A stretch of DNA of 14,051 bases, taken from contig JAZTXA010000005.1 of NCBI GenBank assembly GCA_045636245.1, positions 1-14,051 of the forward strand, given 5' to 3'. Below are positions 1 through 6,986 of this stretch, in pieces (the first letter of the stretch is position 1; every line of letters starts with the position of its first letter). The notes beneath the pieces are model-generated. The model was not told where the DNA came from. It made no database searches and saw only the letters and a program-made list of their open reading frames with translations. This DNA comes from RGIG7213 sp045636245 (GTDB lineage Bacteria > Bacillota > Clostridia > Oscillospirales > CAG-272). The translations under genes and the position numbers were made by a program.

Positions 1-908
1 CCCTCTTTTGTTATAAATATCGCCTCAAAAGTATATTTTTTTTCTTTGTAAAATTGTAGTCCTTTATCTGTTCCCATTACAAAAAGTGCGGTTGACAGGG
101 CATCTGCAAGCGTTCCGCTATCACATAGCACTGCAACGGACGAAAGCTCATTTACGACAGGATATCCCGTTTCAGGATCTAAAATATGGTGATATTTTTC
201 GCCGTTATACTCAAAAAATCTTTCATAGTCACCCGATACGGATAAATAGCCGCGTGAAAGAATCACACGTCCGACTGTATCATCGGGGCGATGTGGGTCA
301 CGAATGGCAACACTCCACCCTTCTCCGTTTTCTCTTGCGCCTACAATTGCGATATTTCCGCCCAAATTAAGATAACCGCTTTTAATTCCGTTTTCGTGTA
401 GGTACCCGACACATTTTTCTGCAATATACCCTTTGCCGATACCGCCGAGATCTATTTGTACATTTTCCGACGTCTTTGTTATTTTACATCCGTCAGCAGT
501 AATGTTGCCGTATCCTACATATTCAATTACTTTTTTTACTTCTTCCTCTGCCGGAGGTATAGGCGTGTCCGATTTAAAATCCCATAGGGCTGAAAGTACT
601 CCGCAGGTTATATCAAACGCACCGTTTGTTTTCTCTGAAACCTCGTTTGCCGAAAGTATTAAGGACGCCACTTCTTCCGACACATCGCACGAGGTGTTTT
701 CGTTTATTTTGGAAACCTCAGAATCGGGATCCGTTTTTGAAATTATACCTTCAAGCGTTTTGATATATCCGTGTATATCAATATCAGAGTCGGGCAGATG
801 GGTTTTGATAAATGTATCCAGTGCAAAATATGTATTATCTTTATATTCAACACCGCAGGAAGAAAAAAGAAGCGATGTCAAAATTAAAATGCATAGCAGT
901 TTTTTCAT
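1..908 (-). CDS. apbE: FAD:protein FMN transferase, lipoprotein (ApbE), 3' end cut by window edge
   Basis: ApbE enzymes transfer FMN from FAD, with Mg2+, onto a Thr/Ser of extracytosolic redox proteins such as RnfG/NqrC-type subunits. I translated 302 residues from the ATG at 906-908; the last few codons lie beyond position 1. Residues 1-18 form a lipoprotein signal (hydrophobic stretch, then LLFSSC, lipid-modified Cys at 18), so the enzyme should sit on the outer face of the membrane. Family motifs are visible: ALDTFIK near 29-35, DLGGIGKGYIAE at 153-164, LNLGGNIA at 180-187, DPETGYP at 244-250 and the Mg2+-binding segment SGTLADALSTALFVMG at 264-279. It starts one base after the stop of the Gx-family gene, so the two are almost certainly cotranscribed. 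The FMN acceptor protein is not in the window. Confidence 0.93.
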   Translation of the reverse strand, partial: MKKLLCILILTSLLFSSCGVEYKDNTYFALDTFIKTHLPDSDIDIHGYIKTLEGIISKTDPDSEVSKINENTSCDVSEEVASLILSANEVSEKTNGAFDITCGVLSALWDFKSDTPIPPAEEEVKKVIEYVGYGNITADGCKITKTSENVQIDLGGIGKGYIAEKCVGYLHENGIKSGYLNLGGNIAIVGARENGEGWSVAIRDPHRPDDTVGRVILSRGYLSVSGDYERFFEYNGEKYHHILDPETGYPVVNELSSVAVLCDSGTLADALSTALFVMGTDKGLQFYKEKKYTFEAIFITKE

Positions 909-909
909 A

Positions 910-1428
910 TTATTTTTTACTTTCGTATTTCGTTATGTCGGGCAAAAAACATAAAACCGTCCCTGTTATTATACCGCATACAATGCTTGCAAATAAAAGT
1001 GCGGGAAGATAATAAAGCGTTTTAAAGGTGCCGAGCATCAGACATGAAACAAGTATTTGCCCCGTATTGTGAAGTGATGCACCGATAATACTGACACCGA
1101 GAAAGGAAAACTTGTCATAACATTTCTTTTTTATAATTACAGAGGCCAAAAGCGACAGCATACCTCCGCATAATGAAAAAAGAAAAGAAGATACAGAACC
1201 GAAAATAAGAGCTGTAACAACACATTTGCAAAGCAAAACAAGTACAGATTCTTTTGTTCCCACATAAAAAAGCACATAAATTATAACAATATTTGCCATA
1301 CCGAGCTTTATTCCCGGCAGAGGAACAAATGCCTGTATCGGCAAAAGCGCTTCAAAGGTTGAAAAAACAATGGCAAGTGCTGAAAATATACCGCAAAAAG
1401 TTACGGTTTTGACAGTTCTATCCCGCAA
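910..1428 (-). CDS. Gx transporter / heptaprenyl diphosphate synthase component I-like membrane protein
   Basis: This is a 172-residue integral membrane protein with about five hydrophobic segments. It matches the family named after heptaprenyl diphosphate synthase component I, also called Gx transporter family. Diagnostic motifs are PGIKLGMANI at 38-47 and SLHNTGQI at 118-125. Members resemble substrate-binding subunits of energy-coupling transporters, and their real role is poorly known. In other Firmicutes they sit beside NusG-domain-II and ApbE genes, including the EetA/EetB pair of flavin-based extracellular electron transfer loci. The start is a TTG at 1426-1428, overlapping the end of the preceding gene by 11 bases; an AAAGGAGG lies 9 bases upstream, inside that gene, and no ATG is available nearby. 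The overlap implies translational coupling. Family assignment is firm; function is inferred from context. Confidence 0.85.
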   Translation of the reverse strand: MRDRTVKTVTFCGIFSALAIVFSTFEALLPIQAFVPLPGIKLGMANIVIIYVLFYVGTKESVLVLLCKCVVTALIFGSVSSFLFSLCGGMLSLLASVIIKKKCYDKFSFLGVSIIGASLHNTGQILVSCLMLGTFKTLYYLPALLFASIVCGIITGTVLCFLPDITKYESKK

Positions 1429-1789
1429 CAGCGTCAGCCTCCTTTGAATCGGTTTCTATAACTACGCCCGCAGGCATACAAACAATACAGCCTTTTTGAC
1501 TTATTTTACCGTGCGCCTTACATATACCGTCACGGCAGGTGGAGTCTTTGACATATACCTCCCCGTTTTCTATCATCACAGTAAGATCTATCCCGTTTTC
1601 GCAAATTGATATCACACGGTCTTCGTATAGAGAGTACGTATGTATGTTATTTGATGTTGTAATCGATACAGTGTCAGCATTTTTCTCTTTTGGGAGAATA
1701 AATATGAGCAATACGGCAATCAACAAAACAAATAAAATGGCGAAAGCATCGCCGAATTTCAATTTTCTCGAAACGATACCTTCGCCCAT
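1418..1789 (-). CDS. NusG domain II-containing membrane protein (EetA-like)
   Basis: This 123-residue protein has one N-terminal membrane segment (about 13-32) and an exported beta domain of the NusG domain II family. It is not the transcription factor NusG. The family's cysteine pattern is present: CRDGIC (Cys85, Cys90), then GKIS and IVCMPAGVV (Cys104, with Cys101 just before). Together with the Gx protein and ApbE downstream it forms the three-gene set seen in flavinylation and extracellular electron transfer loci, where it is a membrane partner of uncertain chemistry. The ATG at 1787-1789 is preceded by GAGG nine bases upstream, and the gap to the stop of the HtrA-like gene is only 11 bases. 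A redox or metal role for the cysteines is inference. Confidence 0.85.
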   Translation of the reverse strand: MGEGIVSRKLKFGDAFAILFVLLIAVLLIFILPKEKNADTVSITTSNNIHTYSLYEDRVISICENGIDLTVMIENGEVYVKDSTCRDGICKAHGKISQKGCIVCMPAGVVIETDSKEADAVAG

Positions 1790-1800
1790 ATTATTTTACC

Positions 1801-2940
1801 TCAATTATCCACATCAAGATTTATATTGATATACCTTTCGTTTCTGTAAACAAGCAAAGAAACACTATCACCTTTGTAGCGTGACACAACTTCGTTTAAT
1901 TGTTGTGCACTGGACACGGCAAAGCTTTCAACGCCGATGATGATATCATTCGGCAAAAGCCCTACACGCTCCGCCACAGATGCGCTTTCAGTCTTCAACA
2001 CCATAACACCGCCCGGCAAGCCAAATCTTTTACTGTCATCGTCCGTTATCTGTATGACGGATATACCAAACCGGTCGATCTTTTCAGATTCGTTGGAACC
2101 TATTTCAATGTTTTCTTTAACAAACTGTCGTATTGTTGAAATTGCAAACGAGGAAGATACCGCGCTCACGCTGTCATGCTTTCCATGTGTAATAATGCCC
2201 AACACCCTTCCGTTTTCATCCATAAGCGCAGCACCGTACATATGGGCTTCGAAGCCTATTCCTCCGACAGAAATTGAATCTCCGCCGATATATGAAACGG
2301 AACCGCTTAAAACATTATGTCCGTTTGAAGAATTATATACAACAAAAACAGTATCACCGGCATTCACACGCTCACCGTTTACGAAATCCGCAGCAGCCTG
2401 AGATGAAGAATCAACCTTCAAAACAGCAATATTCCCGCTTTTGTTTATACCTATGAGCTTTGCCGAAAGCTTCTCGCCCTCGATAACTGCCGAAATATCT
2501 CCCGATTCAAGGAAGGGAGCACCGCCCGTCACGATATATCCGTCGGAAGTTATAAATATTCCTGTCAGCTTATCGTTGCCGGCAGATATTGACACAGTTG
2601 CATTTTTACCCAAGCTGTTTATAAGGTCCTTCTCGGTGCTTTCCGCAAGCGTCCCTTTATCCGCCTGTGTATCACCTGCATTCACATAAGCATCTGTGTA
2701 ATTTTCGGGATCTGAGACTATTATATTAACTATCAGCAGGCAAGCAAGCGCCACCACGACAACAGTAAAAAGCACTGCAAAAGCGATGACCGCCGTAATC
2801 CGTACCGATGTTTCCTCAGCAGTCTTTGTCTGCATCAGCTTTTCATACCGATGCTTATATTCATAACCGCCGTAAGACGATATTTGCGAAGAAATTTCTT
2901 TTTCTTCGTTTAAAGCCTTTTTGCCGTTTTCGGTATTCAA
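1801..2940 (-). CDS. Membrane-anchored HtrA-like pseudoprotease with PDZ domain
   Basis: The protein has 379 residues: a cytoplasmic N-terminus of about 45, a membrane helix at about 47-75, an exported linker, a chymotrypsin-fold HtrA domain at about 105-275, and a PDZ domain at about 291-379. The HtrA scaffold is clear (ITSDGYIVT at 130-138, IAVLKV at 171-176, NGRVLGI at 243-249). The catalytic triad is gone: the usual TNNHVV is TGGAPF (Ala141 for His), the Asp of DLAVLK is Asn170, and the GNSGGPL serine block reads HMYGAAL (Tyr235 for Ser). It should therefore bind, not cut, unfolded or C-terminal peptides. The start is TTG at 2938-2940; an in-frame stop lies 18 bases upstream and AAAGGG lies 10 bases upstream. 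It follows a kinase gene by 116 bases and leads into the NusG-II/Gx/ApbE genes. Confidence 0.88.
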   Translation of the reverse strand: MNTENGKKALNEEKEISSQISSYGGYEYKHRYEKLMQTKTAEETSVRITAVIAFAVLFTVVVVALACLLIVNIIVSDPENYTDAYVNAGDTQADKGTLAESTEKDLINSLGKNATVSISAGNDKLTGIFITSDGYIVTGGAPFLESGDISAVIEGEKLSAKLIGINKSGNIAVLKVDSSSQAAADFVNGERVNAGDTVFVVYNSSNGHNVLSGSVSYIGGDSISVGGIGFEAHMYGAALMDENGRVLGIITHGKHDSVSAVSSSFAISTIRQFVKENIEIGSNESEKIDRFGISVIQITDDDSKRFGLPGGVMVLKTESASVAERVGLLPNDIIIGVESFAVSSAQQLNEVVSRYKGDSVSLLVYRNERYININLDVDN

Positions 2941-3056
2941 CCTGAAACAACCCTTTCAAATAATAGAATTAACACCTATAAGTATAACTTTTATGTTTTA
3001 ATAAATCGTGTATACCATGTGCTGTTATTTTAATTTTTATCGTGTGTTTGTAAACT

Positions 3057-4565
3057 TTATTGTTTATCTGCCTTTTTTCTTGAAAGTTTTTCTTGCACTG
3101 ACGTATTCTGGTTATTCTGTACAGATGTAAGAGTAAATACAAACTCACAGTACTCTCCGTACACGCTGTTTACCCATATCTCCTCACCGTGTGAGTCGAT
3201 TATGGTTTTTGAGATATACAACCCAAGTCCGACACCTGTTTTATCAAGTCCGCGGCTCTTATCGCTCTTGTAAAATCTCTCAAATACAAACGGAAGATCT
3301 TCCTTTATTATTCCCTGTCCGTCATTTAAAACGCTTACAAACACCTTCTCGTCCTTTTCTACTATTTTGACGATATACTTTCCCTTTTCATAAGAGAATT
3401 TCTGTGCATTGTCGCATATGTTGTAAAGCACCTGATATATTGCGTCGCGGTCTGCAAAAACGGTCATATTATCACGGTCACACTCAAACATAACATCAAG
3501 CTTTTTGCTGTCGAGCTTTTGCTCAAGCGAAATTATTATCTGCCTTGCCATCTCGCAAATATCAAAATTTGACTTTACAAGCTTTCTGTCGCCTGCCTGA
3601 AGACGGGAGATATCAAGCAACGATGACACAAGGCGCGACAGACGTTTTACCTCAGTAGAAATTATCTGCAGATAATGCTCCTGTTTTTCAGGCGGTATGG
3701 CACCGCTTAACATTCCTTCGACAAATCCCGAAATTGCCGTCATAGGTGTACGAAGATCGTGCGAAACATTTGCAAGAAATGTTTTACGAAGCTCCTCATT
3801 TTTTTCAAGCGTCGCTGCCATATTGTTAAATGCCGCCGCAAGCTCTGCCACCTCATCATGGCCGTGTATCGGAACACGTGCATCAAAATTACCCTGTGAA
3901 AATTCTTTTGCCGCACGGCTCATTGTTTTAAGCGGTAAAATGATCCTCTCCGAAAGGAAATACACAACAACCAAAGCCGCAAGCATGACCCACAAAACAG
4001 AAACGATTATTGCCTTTATCGTTTTGGAAACAAGATTTTGAAACCTTACATTTTCACTGCATACAAAAACTGTGCCGACCATTTCTCCGTTTGTGTTTTC
4101 CACAGATACAGCAGAGATCAGATGGCTTGTTTTAAAGAAGCTTTCCATAGAAGTATATTCGCTATATGCCCCGTCGTCATCAAGTTTTGTAAGAATACTG
4201 TTCGGAAGCGAAGAACCCATATTTTCGGGTGTGTGGGCACTCAAAAGCACAACGCCCTTTTCATCTGTCAGAAAAACGAACATATCCTCGCCCATGGCAT
4301 CGGATACAGTATTCAAAACAACGGAAATGTCACTTTCAACATTTTCATAGTATATGAATCTGCCGAAGTCCACAGTTGCGGAATTGTTATACTTCTGGGA
4401 TATAAAATTTCCGACAGCCTCGGAAGCGTCACTTACGGACTGACGTTTCATATCAATTGAGTTATTTGAGGTATTCGAAACGAGAATTACCGAAAGCACA
4501 AAAAAGCTGACAAAAATTATCAGCATAAAAGCCGCAACATATTTTGTAAAAACGCTTTTAAACAT
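3057..4565 (-). CDS. Membrane sensor histidine kinase with HAMP domain
   Basis: This is a 502-residue two-component sensor. Membrane segments at about 8-30 and 183-204 enclose an exported sensor domain of about 150 residues (Cache-like by length and topology, not proven). They are followed by HAMP (about 206-257), a HisKA helix with the phosphorylated His269 in NVSHDLRTP, and an ATPase domain. The N box is NICDNAQKF (about 382-390), G1 is DGQGI (about 415-419), the F box is FERFYKSD (about 428-435) and G2 is GVGLGL (about 444-449). There is no PAS domain, which argues against WalK. I chose the ATG at 4563-4565, with AGAGG 8 bases upstream; the TTG codon just before it would have poorer spacing. 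Its partner regulator is upstream, and an HtrA-like gene follows 116 bases downstream with no clear terminator between. Confidence 0.95.
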   Translation of the reverse strand: MFKSVFTKYVAAFMLIIFVSFFVLSVILVSNTSNNSIDMKRQSVSDASEAVGNFISQKYNNSATVDFGRFIYYENVESDISVVLNTVSDAMGEDMFVFLTDEKGVVLLSAHTPENMGSSLPNSILTKLDDDGAYSEYTSMESFFKTSHLISAVSVENTNGEMVGTVFVCSENVRFQNLVSKTIKAIIVSVLWVMLAALVVVYFLSERIILPLKTMSRAAKEFSQGNFDARVPIHGHDEVAELAAAFNNMAATLEKNEELRKTFLANVSHDLRTPMTAISGFVEGMLSGAIPPEKQEHYLQIISTEVKRLSRLVSSLLDISRLQAGDRKLVKSNFDICEMARQIIISLEQKLDSKKLDVMFECDRDNMTVFADRDAIYQVLYNICDNAQKFSYEKGKYIVKIVEKDEKVFVSVLNDGQGIIKEDLPFVFERFYKSDKSRGLDKTGVGLGLYISKTIIDSHGEEIWVNSVYGEYCEFVFTLTSVQNNQNTSVQEKLSRKKADKQ

Positions 4566-4597
4566 CAATTTATCCTCTCATGTGAGCAAAAACAGAC

Positions 4598-4634
4598 TTA
4601 AAAGAGGGCGACCTCTTTTAAAACAAGGCCGCCC
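4598..4634 (-). promoter_or_regulatory. Two mutually exclusive hairpins between regulator and kinase genes (attenuator-like)
   Basis: In mRNA sense, a GC-rich stem pairs GGGCGGCC (4627-4634) with GGTCGCCC (4606-4613), eight pairs including one G-U. It is followed at once by TCTTTT, as in an intrinsic terminator. The downstream arm also belongs to a second, perfect 10-pair stem: TTAAAAGAGG (4612-4621) with CCTCTTTTAA (4598-4607), loop of four. The two stems cannot form together, and the second one buries the U-tract. A further short T-run lies at 4588-4592. This layout could set the ratio of kinase to regulator. The pairing is seen directly; the function is inferred. Confidence 0.6.
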
Positions 4635-4647
4635 TTTAGTTTGAATT

Positions 4648-5340
4648 TTACTGAAGAAGCTCGAATTTATATCCAACGCCCCAAACAGTTTTGAGTACCC
4701 ACTTATCAGAAACGCCTTCAAGCTTTTCACGAAGACGCTTAACGTGTACGTCAACTGTTCTGGAGTCTCCGAGATAATCAAATCCCCAAACCTTGTCAAG
4801 CAACTGATCTCTTGTAAAAACTCTGTTATAGTTTGAAGCAAGGAAATAAAGAAGCTCCAATTCCTTCGGAGGAATATCAACGCTCTTGCCTCTGAGCTTA
4901 AGCTCATACTTCTGCAAGCTTATCTCAATATTCTCAAACTTGATTATTTCATCATCATTCTGATTTTCATGTGAGTTGCAACGTCTGAGAACCGCTTTCA
5001 TTCTTACTGCAAGCTCTTTCATATCAAAGGGCTTTACAACAAAGTCGTCAGCACCCATTTCAAGACCGAGCACCTTATCAAATGTTTCACCCTTTGCTGT
5101 TACCATGATAATAGGCTTCGAGGATACCTCACGGATCTCTCTGCAAACTGCCCAACCGTCCTTTTTGGGAAGCATAATGTCAAGCAGTACCAAATCAGGC
5201 TCATAAAGCTTGAAATAGCTTACACCTTCAACACCGTCATTTGCTGTCTTCACTTCGTATCCTTCATTTTCAAAATATACACGAAGTGCCTCGCAAATGT
5301 TGACATCATCGTCTATGATAAGTATTTTTGTTCCAATCAT
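4648..5340 (-). CDS. OmpR-family response regulator
   Basis: This is a 230-residue two-component transcription regulator. The receiver domain (about 4-120) has the acidic pocket Asp10-Asp12, the phosphoacceptor Asp54 in LLDIMLP, Thr81 and Lys103 in VKPFD. The C-terminal winged-helix domain (about 132-228) has the family signature PPKELELL, TRDQLLDKVWG, RTVDVHVKRLR and VWGVGYKF. It should be phosphorylated by the kinase encoded 82 bases downstream and bind tandem DNA half-sites. A longer reading frame exists upstream, but the ATG at 5338-5340 has a strong GGAGG seven bases before it and starts just before the first beta strand. Targets are unknown; the adjacent HtrA-like and redox genes are candidates. 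An exact match to WalR, CssR or PhoP cannot be claimed. Confidence 0.95.
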   Translation of the reverse strand: MIGTKILIIDDDVNICEALRVYFENEGYEVKTANDGVEGVSYFKLYEPDLVLLDIMLPKKDGWAVCREIREVSSKPIIMVTAKGETFDKVLGLEMGADDFVVKPFDMKELAVRMKAVLRRCNSHENQNDDEIIKFENIEISLQKYELKLRGKSVDIPPKELELLYFLASNYNRVFTRDQLLDKVWGFDYLGDSRTVDVHVKRLREKLEGVSDKWVLKTVWGVGYKFELLQ

Positions 5341-5376
5341 TTTTATTCCTCCTATAGTATGCAAATATTTGAATTT

Positions 5377-5390
5377 GTTAATTTCGTTAA
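5377..5390 (-). repeat. Direct repeat TTAAC-N4-TTAAC, possible response regulator boxes
   Basis: In mRNA sense the leader reads TTAACGAAA followed by TTAACAAAT, two similar half-sites nine bases apart, 37 bases upstream of the regulator start codon. A third TTAAC lies at 5434-5438. OmpR-family proteins typically bind tandem half-sites spaced 10-11 bases, so this could be an autoregulatory site, but the 9-base spacing and the A/T-rich context make it weak. Confidence 0.25.
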
Positions 5391-5406
5391 ACTTTTATCT
5401 AAATTC

Positions 5407-5460
5407 ATTATATCGCAGGGCTCACAAATTGTGGTTAATATATTGTAAACAATTATATCA
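5407..5460 (-). promoter_or_regulatory. Probable promoter region of the two-component operon
   Basis: The 156-base gap before the response regulator holds two TATAAT boxes in the transcribed sense. One, at 5452-5457, is preceded by TG (5459-5460), giving an extended -10. The other is at 5407-5412. Neither has a good -35 at 17 bases. Two short perfect palindromes lie between them: ATTGTTTACAAT (5442-5453, touching the first box) and CACAATTTGTG (5423-5433). Both could be operators near the transcription start. Which promoter is used, and what binds, is unknown. Confidence 0.45.
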
Positions 5461-5496
5461 CTTTATATTAAGCGTATTCATTTTTTTTCAAAATAA

Positions 5497-6660
5497 TTAT
5501 TTTTCGTATACAACTTCCCCGTTGATAACAGTTTTAATTACATCAGAATAAATGTTCAAGGGATCGCCGTCGAAAAGGACAAGGTCACCGTCCATGCCCT
5601 CTTTTATCATTCCTATTTTGTCCGATACTCCGAGTATTTTCGCGGCATTACATGTTATTGCCTCAAGCGCCGTCATGTACGGCAAGCCGTTTTTATGCGC
5701 CAAAGCAGCGCACAGCGGAAGGTATTGTATCGGTGTTTCGGGGTGGTCTGTACAAATTGAAAATAAAATTCCGTGTTCGTTTAAAATTTTGGGATTTTCA
5801 AAAGAAAGATTTTTAAGCTCAGGCTTGCTTCTGTCGGTCATATTCGGTCCTAAAATAGCACTTATCCCCTCTTTTGCAAGCTCCTCTGCCGCAAGATATC
5901 CCTCCGTGCAGTGCACAAGCGTATATTTAAGCGAAAACTGCTTTGCTATTCTCACCGCCGTGAATATATCATCCGCCCTATGTGCGTGAAAATGTGCAGG
6001 CAGTATGCCGTTTACCACAGGGGCTAAAGCCTCATTTTTATCGTCATACTCAGGCTCATCACAGTTTTCGGGATCATTTTGATATTCAGCCATAGCTGAT
6101 GCATATTTTTTCGCTTTCACAAGCGCTTCTTTTATAAGTGCCGCAGTTGCAAGACGTGTCTGCGGTGCTTCGCTTTTTCCGTGATATACGCACTTCGGAT
6201 TTTCACCGAGGGCAAATTTCATTGAAACAGGAGAAGATACCGCCATTGTTTCCACTCTTTTTCCATATGTTTTCACAAGTACCGCCATACCGCTTACGGG
6301 ATTTGCACTTCCCGGGCCTGTACACACAGAGGTAACACCTGCGCGGTAAGCATCCGCAAAGCATATATCAAACGGATTTATTCCGTCAAGTGCGGAAAGC
6401 TGCGGTGTAACAGGTGAGGTTTCCTCGTTAAGGTCATCCCCCTCAAAGCACAGCGAATCTTCAATTAAGCCCAGATGGGTATGCGCATCAATAAATCCGG
6501 GAGTAAGAATACAACCTTCGCCGTCAATCACGGTATGTCCTTCTGTATTTGGTACATCTTCTCCTACATACGATATTTTTCCGTTTGTTATCACGACTGT
6601 ACCGCGCTCAATTACCTTACCGCCGTCCATTGTAAAAACTTTTGCATTTTTGATAATCAT
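5497..6660 (-). CDS. Metal-dependent amidohydrolase (imidazolonepropionase-like, substrate unknown)
   Basis: This is a 387-residue cytosolic hydrolase of the amidohydrolase superfamily (COG1228 type). A small N-terminal beta sandwich (about 1-52) leads into the TIM barrel with the metal motif GFIDAHTH (His60, His62). Further likely metal or substrate residues are the His cluster HFHAHR (His223, 225, 227), His250 in LVHCTEG and Asp305 in ICTDHPETP. The C-terminus returns to the sandwich (GDLVLFDGDP, near 358-367). I chose the ATG at 6658-6660, with GGAG seven bases upstream; an extension of 17 codons is possible but runs into the terminator of the previous gene. It has no clear pathway neighbours and stands between the division genes and the two-component system. 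The substrate cannot be read from the sequence; cyclic amides or peptides are plausible. Confidence 0.88.
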   Translation of the reverse strand: MIIKNAKVFTMDGGKVIERGTVVITNGKISYVGEDVPNTEGHTVIDGEGCILTPGFIDAHTHLGLIEDSLCFEGDDLNEETSPVTPQLSALDGINPFDICFADAYRAGVTSVCTGPGSANPVSGMAVLVKTYGKRVETMAVSSPVSMKFALGENPKCVYHGKSEAPQTRLATAALIKEALVKAKKYASAMAEYQNDPENCDEPEYDDKNEALAPVVNGILPAHFHAHRADDIFTAVRIAKQFSLKYTLVHCTEGYLAAEELAKEGISAILGPNMTDRSKPELKNLSFENPKILNEHGILFSICTDHPETPIQYLPLCAALAHKNGLPYMTALEAITCNAAKILGVSDKIGMIKEGMDGDLVLFDGDPLNIYSDVIKTVINGEVVYEK

Positions 6661-6673
6661 ATTTATTCTCCGT

Positions 6674-6702
6674 AAAAACATAGCAGGGACACATATCCCT
6701 GC
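6674..6702 (-). terminator. Intrinsic terminator after divIC
   Basis: Five bases after the divIC stop, GCAGGGA (6696-6702) pairs perfectly with TCCCTGC (6683-6689) around a six-base loop. A run of five T in the transcript (6674-6678) follows after four bases. It separates the yabP-yabQ-divIC unit from the amidohydrolase gene, whose GGAG ribosome site begins just beyond it. Some readthrough is likely, since the downstream gene shows no promoter of its own in the short gap. Confidence 0.7.
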
Positions 6703-6707
6703 CATGA

Positions 6708-6986
6708 TCATTTTGTCAAATCGTTATAATATACAACTTCGCCGGGCATACGGTAGCCAAGCTCTTCACGTGCAACTTTCTGTATATATTCTTCATCCAT
6801 TTCCTGTGCGTATTCATCCTTAAGCTGTTCAACAGCAAGCTTCTTTTCGTAAACCTGTTCTGTAAGCTGTTCTTGCTTTTCTTTAAGCGTGCTTACCTGC
6901 ATACTCAAATTTATAATAGTAACAAAAGCAAAAACAAGGAAAAAGCACACAGCCGCTTTAACAAATATATTTGTTCTTCTTTTCAT
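6708..6986 (-). CDS. divIC: Septum formation initiator, FtsB/DivIC family
   Basis: This is a 92-residue bitopic division protein: a short basic cytoplasmic tail (MKRR), a membrane helix at about 8-28, then an extracytoplasmic coiled coil (about 30-62). It ends with the conserved family stretch VAREELGYRMPGE (about 71-83). In the divisome DivIC pairs with FtsL and helps activate septal cell-wall synthesis. The order yabP-yabQ-divIC is the same as in Bacillus and many Clostridia, which secures the name. The start codon overlaps the yabQ stop by one base (TAATG), so translation is coupled; AAGGAA lies six bases upstream. A terminator follows. Confidence 0.93.
   Translation of the reverse strand: MKRRTNIFVKAAVCFFLVFAFVTIINLSMQVSTLKEKQEQLTEQVYEKKLAVEQLKDEYAQEMDEEYIQKVAREELGYRMPGEVVYYNDLTK

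Noticed and set aside
433..954. Plus-strand open frame of 173 codons opposite apbE, and similar long plus-strand frames (for example 8618-9163)
   Set aside because: They are antisense to well-supported genes, show no recognisable domain, and lack convincing ribosome sites. They are frame shadows of the minus-strand genes.
1801..2940. Calling this gene an active DegP/HtrA serine protease
   Set aside because: All three catalytic positions are replaced (Ala141, Asn170, Tyr235), so annotation as an active protease would be wrong on the visible sequence.
4578..4907. A 109-codon minus-strand frame overlapping the response regulator and the intercistronic gap
   Set aside because: It lies in another frame of the regulator's DNA-binding domain, has no family resemblance, and includes the hairpin region.
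3057..5340. Naming the two-component pair WalRK or CssRS
   Set aside because: The kinase lacks the PAS domain of WalK, the neighbours YycH/YycI are absent, and nothing specific to CssS is visible, so only the OmpR/HisKA family call is justified.
5490..5504. AAAATAATTATTTT palindrome at the end of the amidohydrolase gene as a terminator
   Set aside because: The stem is A/T only and overlaps the stop codon. It would be too weak to terminate, and such palindromes are expected by chance in this composition.
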